NCBI RefSeq assembly: GCF_017571495.1
Contig: NZ_JAGETZ010000002.1
Span: 310,001-374,000 of the forward strand
DNA: 64,000 bases
Source of the DNA: Hymenobacter negativus
Lineage (GTDB): Bacteria; Bacteroidota; Bacteroidia; Cytophagales; Hymenobacteraceae
Reading direction: 5' to 3'
Position numbers and translations under genes: made by a program. The notes below the pieces were generated by a model. The model worked only from the letters and a program-made list of their open reading frames with translations. It ran no database searches and was not told where the DNA came from. Every line of letters begins with the position of its first letter. Position 1 is the first letter of the stretch. Positions 42,406 through 50,339 of the stretch are shown here, one piece after another.

Positions 42406-42876
42406 ATGATACAAAGAATCCAAAGCGTGTTTTTACTATTGCTGGCTTTGGCCATGCTGAGCGTCCTGGCCCTGCCGCTGTGGCACAAAGTCGACGGCCT
42501 CACGCACCAGGAACTTACCCTCACTGCCTTCGGCTTCCAGGCCCAAGGCCTCACGCCCGCCGGCACGGGGCCCGTCTGGCTCATCGGCGTGCTGGCCATC
42601 GCCTCAGCAGCCGTGGCGGCGCTCGAAATCTTTCAGTTCCGGAGCCGCGCCAAACAGTTGCTGCTGGGCTCCGTCAACCTGCTGCTCATCGTATCCACGC
42701 TGGGCGCCATGTTCTACTTCTCCAACAAAGGCGAGCAACTGCTCAACCTCAAGCTCGAAGGCCAGTTCCTGATGGGTTTCTACCTGCCCACCCTGGCCCT
42801 GCTCCTCAACCTGCTGGCCAACCGCTTCATCCGCCGCGATGAGCAACTGGTGCGCAGCATGGACCGCCTTCGATAG
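42406..42876 (+). CDS. DUF4293 family integral membrane protein
   Basis: A 156-residue membrane protein. The start at 42406 (MIQRIQSVFLLLLALAM) matches the invariant family start MIQRIQS; a longer frame beginning at 42349 has no such match. Four membrane helices are visible: about 7-24, 60-78, 88-108 and 125-143, with basic C-terminal residues. DUF4293 is restricted to Bacteroidota and of unknown function. It ends 18 nt before a long terminator hairpin. Confidence 0.88.
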   Translation: MIQRIQSVFLLLLALAMLSVLALPLWHKVDGLTHQELTLTAFGFQAQGLTPAGTGPVWLIGVLAIASAAVAALEIFQFRSRAKQLLLGSVNLLLIVSTLGAMFYFSNKGEQLLNLKLEGQFLMGFYLPTLALLLNLLANRFIRRDEQLVRSMDRLR

Positions 42877-42894
42877 GGGCTGTAGAGTTGATTT

Positions 42895-42950
42895 AGCAGA
42901 CAATAAGAAAGGCCGCTGTATTGCTACAGTGGCCTTTCTTATTGTCTGCT
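42895..42950. terminator. Bidirectional terminator, 26-bp stem
   Basis: Arms 42895-42920 and 42925-42950 pair over 26 bp with one G.T and a 4-nt loop. It separates the convergent DUF4293 and DUF4476 genes. Confidence 0.88.
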
Positions 42951-42978
42951 ATCCTTCGCTCTGCTCAGGATTACATGT

Positions 42979-43962
42979 TTACCGTTGTGGTGCGGCACCT
43001 ACTGCCTGCTCTACTGCACGCGCCCCGTCTTCCGTCTCGAAAGCATCATACACACGGCTGAAATTATTGGGGTCCGAAACGTGGGAGTAGGCAAACTCCG
43101 CCAGTTCTATCCGGCAAGCTTCAGAGTTGAGGCTCCGCAACAGCCGGTCCAGGTCGTCGGCCTGAATGCTGCGGTCTTTCAGGCCGTCCTTGGCCGCATT
43201 TAGCTTGCTCACTTCCGTAATGCGCTGCCGCATGGTTTGCACCAGGCCGTTTACGTCCTGCGGGGCCAATGCCCGGTAGCTGCTCACTGTCGAGCCGGGA
43301 TAATACCCCGTGCCGTTGTTGGAGCCATTATGATAGCCACCGGGCGCGTTCGAATTGGTACCATAAGGGCTATTGCCATTATTGGGCGCGTTATTATCGC
43401 CGCCGTTGTTGTTAGGATTGGGCGTGTTGTAGCCACCATTGCCGCCATTGCTGTAGCTGCCATCATCGTATCCGCTGTTGGGGTTGCCGCCGTTGTAAGG
43501 GTCGTTGCCGTAGCCTGGTGCGGGGGGCACGGGAGCAGGATAGGGCGTGGGGCTGTTGTAGCGCCCACCATAGCCGTTGTTGTAACCATTGCCATAGCCC
43601 CGCCCGCCGCCATACAGCGACACCGCATTTACCTGCTGCAAATACAGCGGCCGGCCGGGGCGCGTCACCAGCACAAACGTGGTTTCGAGGCCAGGCTCCA
43701 ACCATACGCGGCTGCGGAAGCGCACGGCCCCGCCATATGCTGTGGGCACGCTGAAATCGGCCCAGTGCAGGCCGGGCACTAGTTGGTCGACGTGTACCTG
43801 CCGGGCCATGCCCCGCGTGAGCGGACGCCCATCGAGCACCAGCCCAAATGGTACCCCGCGCTCCGACGAAAAGTTAACATTGGCCGGGGCTGGTGGGTAA
43901 GCCAATGCAGGAACTGCGGTTATAAACAAACCGACCAAAGCGAGAAGTAAAGCCTTTTTCAT
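42979..43962 (-). CDS. DUF4476 exported protein with Asn/Gly-rich linker
   Basis: A 327-residue exported protein. The signal peptide is MKKALLLALVGLFITAVPALA. A beta-rich domain (about 25-115: FSSERGVPFGLVLDGRPLTR, VHVDQLVPGLHWADFSV) leads to a linker of about 110 residues made almost entirely of Gly, Asn, Tyr, Pro and Ser. The C-terminal helical DUF4476 domain includes LVQTMRQRITEVSKLNAAK, DLDRLLRSLNSEACRIELAEFAYSHVSDPNNF and YDAFETEDG. The disordered linker suggests a flexible envelope protein. Function unknown. Confidence 0.85.
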   Translation of the reverse strand: MKKALLLALVGLFITAVPALAYPPAPANVNFSSERGVPFGLVLDGRPLTRGMARQVHVDQLVPGLHWADFSVPTAYGGAVRFRSRVWLEPGLETTFVLVTRPGRPLYLQQVNAVSLYGGGRGYGNGYNNGYGGRYNSPTPYPAPVPPAPGYGNDPYNGGNPNSGYDDGSYSNGGNGGYNTPNPNNNGGDNNAPNNGNSPYGTNSNAPGGYHNGSNNGTGYYPGSTVSSYRALAPQDVNGLVQTMRQRITEVSKLNAAKDGLKDRSIQADDLDRLLRSLNSEACRIELAEFAYSHVSDPNNFSRVYDAFETEDGARAVEQAVGAAPQR

Positions 43963-44084
43963 GGTACCAGGAGGAAAAATGCTGGCCGGGAAAATCCGGC
44001 TGCTGTGAAGCTGTTTTCAAAACCTATGCCATGTTTTGCGTCATTTCATTCATACCCTATTTTCCAACATAATGAATAATAAAA

Positions 44085-44112
44085 AGCCCCCGCAACCGAA
44101 GCTGCGGGGGCT
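44085..44112 (-). terminator. Terminator of the PorE-like gene, UUCG tetraloop
   Basis: AGCCCCCGCA pairs with TGCGGGGGCT; on the minus strand the loop is a cUUCGg tetraloop and the stem is followed by a T5 run. Located 25 nt after the PorE-like stop. Confidence 0.85.
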
Positions 44113-44136
44113 CTTCTAATCAGTGAAACGCTTAGG

Positions 44137-46086
44137 TTACTTCGCGACTTTCGTCACTTTGAACTCCGTGCGACGGTTGCGCTGGAATTCTTCTTCGGTC
44201 TTGGCATTCGCCACCAACGGACGGGTTTCACCGTAGCCTTTGGCGGTGATGCGGGTTTTGGCAATGCCCTTGCTCACGATGTAGTCAACGGCGGCCTGAG
44301 CGCGCTGTTGCGACAGCTTCAAGTTGTAGGCGTCCTTGCCGCGCGAGTCAGTGTGTGAACTCAACTCAACCGAAATTTTGGGGTTGTCCACTAGTGTCTG
44401 CACCAGCGTGTCGAGGCGAATAGCGGCATCCGGACGAATGTCGTATTTGTTGTAATCGTACAGGATGTCCTTGATTTCGATAGCCCGAGCAAGGATGATT
44501 TTGTTCAGCGTCAGGGTCACTGGCAGTTGAACGTCATTCGTCAGATTAGGCAGCTGGTCCTGGCTGGGCTTGCGGCCCGAAGTGCTCAGGGTCGTACGCG
44601 CAGCGAAGTCGCCAGCCCGTTCAGCCCGGAAGCTGTAGTTGCTCACCGAGTCCAGCTTCAGGTTGAATTTACCCGAGGCGTCGGTCGTTACTGTCTGTGG
44701 GGCACCGTTGGGGCCGCTCACGGTAACGGTAGCACCGGCAGCCGGCGTAGTAGTACCGGCTTTGTCGTCGCGCTCCAGCACAGTACCATCAGCATAGAAG
44801 GTAACCAGCTTGAGGGGCTTCTTCTTGAACATGTACACGTCGTCCGAACCTTTGCCACCGGCGCGGTTCGAGCTGAACAGACCCATGTCGTTGGCCATCG
44901 GCACGGGGGCAAAGTCGTCGGCAGGGCTGTTTACATCAGCACCTAGGTTTACCGGTTTGCCACCTTTCACCATGAACAAGTCAAGCTTGCCCAAGCCCGG
45001 ACGTCCGTCCGAGGCGAAGTACAGCGTGCCGTCAGGCGCTACGCCGGGGAAGTTTTCATTGCCTGCCGTGTTGATGCTTTCGCCTAGATTCTCAGCGGGC
45101 GAGAAGCGGCCATTGGGGCCCAGCGTGGCTTTGTAAAGGTCGTTGCCACCCTGGCCGCCTTTGCGAGCCGAGGAGAAGTATAGTGTAGTACCATCGGGCG
45201 CGAAAACCGGCGAGAAGTCGTCGGCGGTGCGGTCGTTGATGTTGGCGAGTACGGGCTCACTCCAAGTGCCGCCTTTGTTGTAAGAAATCCAAAGGTCAAC
45301 GCTCAGGAGCGTGGTTTTGTCGCCACCTTCCGGCTTATAGTCGTTTTTCTTGCCGCTGTTCGAGCGAGCAAACACCATTGTTTTACCGTCGGGGGTATAA
45401 GTGGCGCTGGCTTCGTGCTTGGTTTCGCTGTTGAAAGGGCCTTCGAGCTTGCGAGCGGTACCACCGGTCATGGCCGTAGCATCGTCAAACTTGATGGCGT
45501 AGAGGTGGTTGAAGTTCTCGCCATTACCTAGGTACTTTTTGCCTTCGCGGCCGGAAGTGAACACGAAGTCGCCGCCGGGAATCATTGCACCACCAAAATC
45601 GGAAGCCGCCGAGTTCAGCGCGTCCACGGGCATCACATCGTACTTGTTCTTCATACCGGCTACGTCTTTGCTAGCCGTAGCATTTTTAGCTTCGGCTTCG
45701 GCCCGGGCAGCGAGGGCACGGTTGCCGCCGCTGGTGGCATAAGTGGCAAACTGAGCAGCCGCTTCGTCGTACTTGCCATTGGCTTTCAGGGCCTCAGCGT
45801 AGCGGAAGCCGGCGTCGGCGTTTTTCACGCCGCCATCCAGCGCCGCCTTGTAAAAGGGTTCGGCCATCTCCACCCGGTTCGAGAGGCGGTAGGCCTCACC
45901 GATGCGGAAGTTGGAGATGGCCGCATTTTTGCCCGAGGCTACATCGGCCTGGTACAAAGGAATTGCCAATTCATATTGGCCTCGCGCGAATTGCTTGTCG
46001 CCTTTGCTCATGCCGCCAGTAGTGGCACAACCGCTCATTAGCGCGACAGAGCCAGCCGCAGTGCAGACGAATAATAGTTTCCTCAT
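44137..46086 (-). CDS. PorE-like OmpA-family lipoprotein (TPR, beta-propeller, CRD, OmpA)
   Basis: A 649-residue lipoprotein with lipobox SGC (Cys20, MSGCATTG). TPR-like repeats span about 30-140 (GDKQFARGQYELAIPLYQ, AEPFYKAALDGG, GKYDEAAAQFATY). Next is a PD40 beta-propeller (about 155-430) with repeated SPVFAPDGTTLYFSS, PGVAPDGTLYFASDGRPG, SSNRAGGKGSDDVYMF. Then comes a carboxypeptidase-regulatory-like domain (VTVSGPNGAPQTVTTDASGKF, about 435-515), and the peptidoglycan-binding OmpA domain (about 540-649) with VELSSHTDSRG, NLKLSQQRAQAAVDY and GYGETRPL. This domain order is that of PorE, a T9SS component tethered to peptidoglycan. Assignment as PorE is inference; it could be a paralogue. Several T9SS cargo genes are in this window. 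Confidence 0.85.
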   Translation of the reverse strand: MRKLLFVCTAAGSVALMSGCATTGGMSKGDKQFARGQYELAIPLYQADVASGKNAAISNFRIGEAYRLSNRVEMAEPFYKAALDGGVKNADAGFRYAEALKANGKYDEAAAQFATYATSGGNRALAARAEAEAKNATASKDVAGMKNKYDVMPVDALNSAASDFGGAMIPGGDFVFTSGREGKKYLGNGENFNHLYAIKFDDATAMTGGTARKLEGPFNSETKHEASATYTPDGKTMVFARSNSGKKNDYKPEGGDKTTLLSVDLWISYNKGGTWSEPVLANINDRTADDFSPVFAPDGTTLYFSSARKGGQGGNDLYKATLGPNGRFSPAENLGESINTAGNENFPGVAPDGTLYFASDGRPGLGKLDLFMVKGGKPVNLGADVNSPADDFAPVPMANDMGLFSSNRAGGKGSDDVYMFKKKPLKLVTFYADGTVLERDDKAGTTTPAAGATVTVSGPNGAPQTVTTDASGKFNLKLDSVSNYSFRAERAGDFAARTTLSTSGRKPSQDQLPNLTNDVQLPVTLTLNKIILARAIEIKDILYDYNKYDIRPDAAIRLDTLVQTLVDNPKISVELSSHTDSRGKDAYNLKLSQQRAQAAVDYIVSKGIAKTRITAKGYGETRPLVANAKTEEEFQRNRRTEFKVTKVAK

Positions 46087-46181
46087 AGGTGAAATTGGGG
46101 TGGTGTGGAGAAAGAGGGCAGGGGGAAAAGGTACCGACTAGGCATTTTTGGGTTAGCAATAATACTACGTTTAACTAGGAT

Positions 46182-46694
46182 TCATGCTAGGGCCGGATTT
46201 TTTTCTTCGTGTCTGAAGAAGCGAGCTAACCAGGTTTCACCTGCTGGGCGGGGCCAGTGGGTATCCAATTCAGCCTTAGTCGCTACCGTATTATCAAAAT
46301 AAAAGGTGTCCGCAAGCACAGTTCCAGCAGCCACAGCAGCCTTGAGTTCAGTGTGCTTCACGGTGTACACTGTGCCGGCTCGTAAAAATGCCAGCTGGGA
46401 TTTGTCGAGCAGCGTCACCCCAAGCTCTTGTTCCAGTCGCGCCACAAATCGCACCGAAGCATCAATGGAGCAGCCACTAGCGTTGGCAACGTCTTCATCA
46501 AGCCCAATCACCAGAAAATGCTGATGCAGAAATTCTGCCGAGGCCAGCAGGCTCCGGCCGTGGCTGGTCCACTCATCGGCAAAGTGCGCCAGCGCCGGCA
46601 TCACCGACACTATTTCGGGGCCGCTGAGCGGCCGGCTGGCTTGGTAAATCCAGACCCGTGCTTTGGGTGGGAGTTGGTCGAAAGCAACGTACAT
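46182..46694 (-). CDS. Conserved Bacteroidota protein often called 'ABC transporter ATPase'
   Basis: A 170-residue protein with no membrane segment. The sequence starts MYVAFDQLPPKARVWIYQASRPLS and contains FADEWTSHGRSLLASAEF, FLVIGLDEDVANASGCSIDASVRF and ADTFYFDNTV. This pattern matches a Bacteroidota protein family that databases often label as an ABC transporter ATPase, yet there is no Walker A, signature or Walker B motif here, so that name is not supported. The two conserved patches (WxxHG and ASGCSID.SV) could form a site. Function unknown. Confidence 0.75.
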   Translation of the reverse strand: MYVAFDQLPPKARVWIYQASRPLSGPEIVSVMPALAHFADEWTSHGRSLLASAEFLHQHFLVIGLDEDVANASGCSIDASVRFVARLEQELGVTLLDKSQLAFLRAGTVYTVKHTELKAAVAAGTVLADTFYFDNTVATKAELDTHWPRPAGETWLARFFRHEEKNPALA

Positions 46695-46832
46695 AAGCCG
46701 CAGAATTAACAGTGGGCAATGGCGGGCAAACCGGCAGCGCGGCAGCCTGATGCCTCAAAGTTATGGGGGTAAACGAAGCAAGCTCGTTTTTCTTGCTTCG
46801 TTTACCCCCAAAAATTAAGTAGTCCGCAAAAT

Positions 46833-47729
46833 CTAGGCGTTGATGCCTTCGGCTGAAGCCACCAATTCAGCGAGGTCGAAGACCTGGACTTTGCTTTCCT
46901 GTTCCTTGTTCTTCACGCCGTCGCTCATCATGGTCATGCAGAAGGGGCACCCCACGGCAATGATGCTGCCTTGCAGGTCGTGCGTGGCGGGCGTGCTGGT
47001 TTCCGTTTCTACACCACCTAGGTTGGCTAGCGCATCGGCTTTGCCGCTGAGAGTGGCCAGAGCCTCCTCGGTGCGCTCGATGTTAATATCCTTTTTGCCA
47101 GGCTCGGGCTCTTTCCACATCTGAGCACCGCCGGCGCCGCAGCACAAGCCGTTGGCGCGGCTGCGCTTCATCTCTACCAAATCAGCATCAAGGGCCGCCA
47201 GCACGTCGCGTGGAGCTTCGTAAATATTGTTGGCCCGGCCCAGGTAGCAACTGTCGTGAAAGGTGATGCGACGGCCTTTGAAGCTTTCGCCACCGGTCAC
47301 GCCCACTTTGCCTTCGTTGATGAGCTGCTGCAAGTAAGTGCTGTGATGAATCACTTCGTAGTCACCGCCCAACGCTGGATATTCGTTCTTAATGGTGTTG
47401 AAGCAATGCGGGCAGGCCGTCACAATCTTCTTGATGCCATAGCCATTCAGGGTCGTGATGTTCTGCATGGCCTGCATCTGAAACAGAAACTCGTTGCCGG
47501 CGCGCTTGGCGGGGTCGCCGGTACAGCTTTCTTCCAGGCCCAGCACAGCATACTTGGTGCCCACATGGTCGAGAATCCGCACAAAGGCGCGGGTCACGCG
47601 CTTATACCGGTCGTCAAACGCACCCGCACAGCCCACCCAAAACAGGATTTCGGGCGATTCGTTACGGGCCGCCAAATCGGCCATGACGGGAACGTTGATT
47701 TGCTTTTTGGTGGGAGCTTCGGGAGTCAT
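46833..47729 (-). CDS. (Fe-S)-binding CCG-domain protein, HdrB/LutA-like
   Basis: A 298-residue cytoplasmic protein with two cysteine-rich CCG domains of the kind found in heterodisulfide reductase HdrB, lactate-oxidation LutA and GlpC. Motifs include WVGCAGAFDDRY, LEESCTGDPAKRAG, CPHCFNTIKNEYP, HHSTYLQQL, FHDSCYLGR, LCCGAGGAQMW and GCPFCMTMM. Such domains bind a non-cubane Fe-S cluster and carry electrons. The start at 47729 is kept; a shorter start at residue 16 (MADLAARNES) is also plausible. It sits 137 nt downstream of the membrane Fe-S protein, with a decayed repeat between, and they probably form one electron-transfer pair. Confidence 0.88.
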   Translation of the reverse strand: MTPEAPTKKQINVPVMADLAARNESPEILFWVGCAGAFDDRYKRVTRAFVRILDHVGTKYAVLGLEESCTGDPAKRAGNEFLFQMQAMQNITTLNGYGIKKIVTACPHCFNTIKNEYPALGGDYEVIHHSTYLQQLINEGKVGVTGGESFKGRRITFHDSCYLGRANNIYEAPRDVLAALDADLVEMKRSRANGLCCGAGGAQMWKEPEPGKKDINIERTEEALATLSGKADALANLGGVETETSTPATHDLQGSIIAVGCPFCMTMMSDGVKNKEQESKVQVFDLAELVASAEGINA

Positions 47730-47745
47730 AACAGCTTATTATGTA

Positions 47746-47862
47746 GAACGTCATGCTGAGCGAAGCCGAAGCATCTCTACCGCGTAACTATCTTTTTTAA
47801 ATGGATTACTTACACGGTAAAGATGCTTTGCCTGCGCTCCGCGTGACCGTGCATTTGATGCG
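47746..47862. repeat. Decayed copy of the family 1 hairpin element
   Basis: GAACGTCATGCTGAGC...GCCGAAGCATCTCTACC (47746 to about 47781) matches the left arm at 23114 almost base for base. Its partner arm (about 47809-47850) is recognisable but degraded, so the stem is now imperfect. Confidence 0.6.
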
Positions 47863-47866
47863 ACGA

Positions 47867-49267
47867 TTAGGCAACCGTTGCTGCCGATTTCTCAGCCGCA
47901 AACAAGTCGTCAGCCCAGTTGAAGCGGTCCGAAGGCGAAAAGGCCCACGGCGCACCGTTGTTTTCAATGTTGGAGAACATCACGTTCAGCGAGTTCGGGG
48001 CAGCCGATTCTTCTAGCACCAGGAAGCGGCGCATCTCAATAATGCTTTCGAGCGGGTTGATGTTCACGGGGCAGCTTTCCACGCAGGCGTTGCAGGTGGT
48101 GCAGGCCCATAGCTCTTCAGGAGTCACTTTGCCGCGCAGCAGCGTGGCTTCTATAAGGTCGGTTACGGGCTCGTGCTTGGCTTCGGGGCCATACACGTTG
48201 GGGCGGAAAATGAGCGGCGACTCGTATTTCTCCTCCATGCGGTCACGCGTGTCCATGATTATTTTGCGCGGTGAGAGCAACTTGCCCGTCAGGTTAGCTG
48301 GGCACACCGAAGTGCAGCGGCCGCACTCAGTGCAGGAGTAGGCATTCAGCAGGTTGGTCCAGGGCAGGTCCTCCACATCTTTGGCGCCGAACGGCGTGGG
48401 TGCCAGGGCCGAGCCGTCGGGGGCGGTGGGCGCGGGCGGCACCACGAAGCTAGGGTCCATCATGGCCTTCACTTCATTGGTAATGCTTTCCACATTCGAA
48501 AACTGGCCCTGCGGTACCAGACGCGAATACCACACGTTCGGGAATGCCAAGATGATGTGGAAATGCTTTGAGCTTGGCAGGTAGTTCAGAAAGAGGAAGA
48601 TACCCGTGATGTGAATCCACCAGCCCAGACGTTCTAACACGTGCAGCGTAGCCACATCAGACGGCAGCAGGCCCACCAGCAGATTGCTGATAGGAAAAGT
48701 GCCCGGCAGGTCTACTCCCTCCATCTGGTGCAGCTTTAGGTCGGCGGTGTTCATGAAGAACAGGGCCGCCATCAGGGCTACTTCAATGTAGAGGATGATG
48801 TTGGCATCCAGCTTGGGCCAGGCTCGCAACTCCACGCCGCTGAGGCGTTTCACTGGTGGGTTGCGGTTGCGGCGCCACCAGAAAGCAGCCACTGCTATGA
48901 TTACCAACGCCCCCAGGATTTCATTGGTTGCCATTAGCGCATCGTACACCGGCCCGAGAAACTTCAGGGCGCGGTGGAAGCCGAAAATGTTGCCAAACAA
49001 GCCATCGATGACGATTTCAATTACCTCGATGTTAATGACCAGAAAGCCCACGTACACCACGAGGTGGAGCAGAGCCGGCGTCATGCGCTTGAACATTTTC
49101 TGCTGCCCGAAGGCCACCAGCAGGGTTTTGCGGAAGCGCTCGGCGGCGTGGCCACTCATGTCACGGTCGCGTCCGACGAGGATATTGGCGCGAATTTTTC
49201 GGACCTGCCACGTGAACAAGCCAAAAGCTGCTACCAAGAGCAGCAGGAAGAGGATAGATTGCAACAT
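47867..49267 (-). CDS. Membrane (Fe-S) oxidoreductase, HdrD/GlpC-like
   Basis: A 466-residue membrane protein. The start at 49267 gives MLQSILFLLLLVAAFGL. Five or six helices span about 1-270, for example LLHLVVYVGFLVINIEVIEIV, ILGALVIIAVAAFWW, ILYIEVALMAALFFMN and GWWIHITGIFLFLNYL, resembling the cytochrome-b-like NarI/HdrE fold with His residues (LLHL, HITGIF). The cytoplasmic part has two 4Fe-4S motifs, CTECGRCTSVCP (about 330) and CTTCNACVESCP (about 410). It would pass electrons between the quinone pool and the CCG-domain partner encoded downstream; substrate unknown. Confidence 0.86.
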   Translation of the reverse strand: MLQSILFLLLLVAAFGLFTWQVRKIRANILVGRDRDMSGHAAERFRKTLLVAFGQQKMFKRMTPALLHLVVYVGFLVINIEVIEIVIDGLFGNIFGFHRALKFLGPVYDALMATNEILGALVIIAVAAFWWRRNRNPPVKRLSGVELRAWPKLDANIILYIEVALMAALFFMNTADLKLHQMEGVDLPGTFPISNLLVGLLPSDVATLHVLERLGWWIHITGIFLFLNYLPSSKHFHIILAFPNVWYSRLVPQGQFSNVESITNEVKAMMDPSFVVPPAPTAPDGSALAPTPFGAKDVEDLPWTNLLNAYSCTECGRCTSVCPANLTGKLLSPRKIIMDTRDRMEEKYESPLIFRPNVYGPEAKHEPVTDLIEATLLRGKVTPEELWACTTCNACVESCPVNINPLESIIEMRRFLVLEESAAPNSLNVMFSNIENNGAPWAFSPSDRFNWADDLFAAEKSAATVA

Positions 49268-49370
49268 GGGGTAAAGGTAAGGTGGGAACGATTGGGGACG
49301 CAAGATACTCGGCATGCCGAATACTTTCTGGAAAAAAGTACAGGTCCCAACACTTTTTTTACTCCATTCC

Positions 49371-49400
49371 TTGCGTCATTGTTTTGGATTCGTACCTTTG
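49371..49400 (+). promoter_or_regulatory. Promoter of tRNA-Phe
   Basis: TTG at 49371-49373, 19 nt, TACCTTTG at 49393-49400, then 37 nt to the tRNA start. An exact consensus and the same -7 box as the tRNA-Pro(GGG) promoter. Confidence 0.7.
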
Positions 49401-49437
49401 CGGTCCCCAAAGCAACCTAAAGGCGCTACGGGGAAAC

Positions 49438-49510
<73 letters not shown>

Positions 49511-49512
49511 CG

Positions 49513-49547
49513 AAAACCCCCATTTCTATAACAGAAATGGGGGTTTT
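49513..49547 (+). terminator. Terminator of tRNA-Phe
   Basis: A perfect 15-bp stem (49513-49527 with 49533-49547), loop ATAAC, tail TTTTGCTTTT. Confidence 0.88.
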
Positions 49548-49627
49548 GCTTTTAGGCCAAATACTTAGGTTTTGTTGAATGCGTAGACACTGCCTTTACA
49601 ATCCAACGACTGCCTGCTACCAGCCCA

Positions 49628-50248
49628 TTATTCTGGCAGCAAGCGGATAATGAAGTTCTTGAGCGGGTTCTTTTTAATAATCGTTACCAGTTGACCGTTT
49701 ACATACTGGTACTCGTCTTCGCGTCCGTCGCGCAGTGCCTGCCAGCTACCTGATTTGCCTCGGTTCAAAGCGAAATAATCACCGAAGTACTCAGCAAAGG
49801 CTCGCGTTTGGCTCAATGGCGGCTCGCCAAAAAACATGTTTGTTACCGCGTAGCGAATGGGCTGTGTTTCGGTGGCTTTGTAGTGGTGCTTGTATTGGTC
49901 GGCCACAATGTCGTAGTGGTCACCCTTCCACTCGGTCCGGGAAGCGAAATCGCCTTGGTTGGTGTGCGTTTCTACCGTCGAGAGCAGCAACTGACCGTTA
50001 TGGAAGCGGTTGGTTACCTGGTAGTAAATCTTTAGGTGGTAGAGCAGGAAGTTTACCTTCACGTCGCTTACCAGGGAGTACGTCACATCGGCCCCAACCG
50101 GTGCCTGCCGTGTCGCTGTCATGGTGCCTACCCGAAGGCCGGCCACTTCAATCCCGTAGTGCCGCGCCTCGGCCCCAGCGGGTGGGCCCGCAACCACGGG
50201 CGCGGGCAGGACTAGGGCACTGACCAGCAAAAAAGAAGGGAGCAACAT
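49628..50248 (-). CDS. DUF6134/DUF3108-like exported protein
   Basis: A 206-residue protein with a signal peptide (MLLPSFLLVSALVLPAPVVAG). The mature protein is one beta-rich domain: YGIEVAGLRVGTMTATRQ, VTYSLVSDVKVNFLLYHLKIYYQ, FHNGQLLLSTVETHTNQ, YDIVADQYKHHYKATE and a C-terminal YQYVNGQLVTIIKK. This resembles the Bacteroidota DUF6134/DUF3108 periplasmic group of unknown function. It lies 91 nt downstream of arsM on the same strand, so it could be the tail of that transcript, although no functional link is known. Confidence 0.65.
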   Translation of the reverse strand: MLLPSFLLVSALVLPAPVVAGPPAGAEARHYGIEVAGLRVGTMTATRQAPVGADVTYSLVSDVKVNFLLYHLKIYYQVTNRFHNGQLLLSTVETHTNQGDFASRTEWKGDHYDIVADQYKHHYKATETQPIRYAVTNMFFGEPPLSQTRAFAEYFGDYFALNRGKSGSWQALRDGREDEYQYVNGQLVTIIKKNPLKNFIIRLLPE

Positions 50249-50339
50249 GAGCGCAAGCAGTTAGAAAAGTAAAAACAAGGCCCCTGCCAACTTGTAGCGG
50301 GCATCGCCGTTCTTTAAAGCAGCTTAGGGATTGGGCGAG

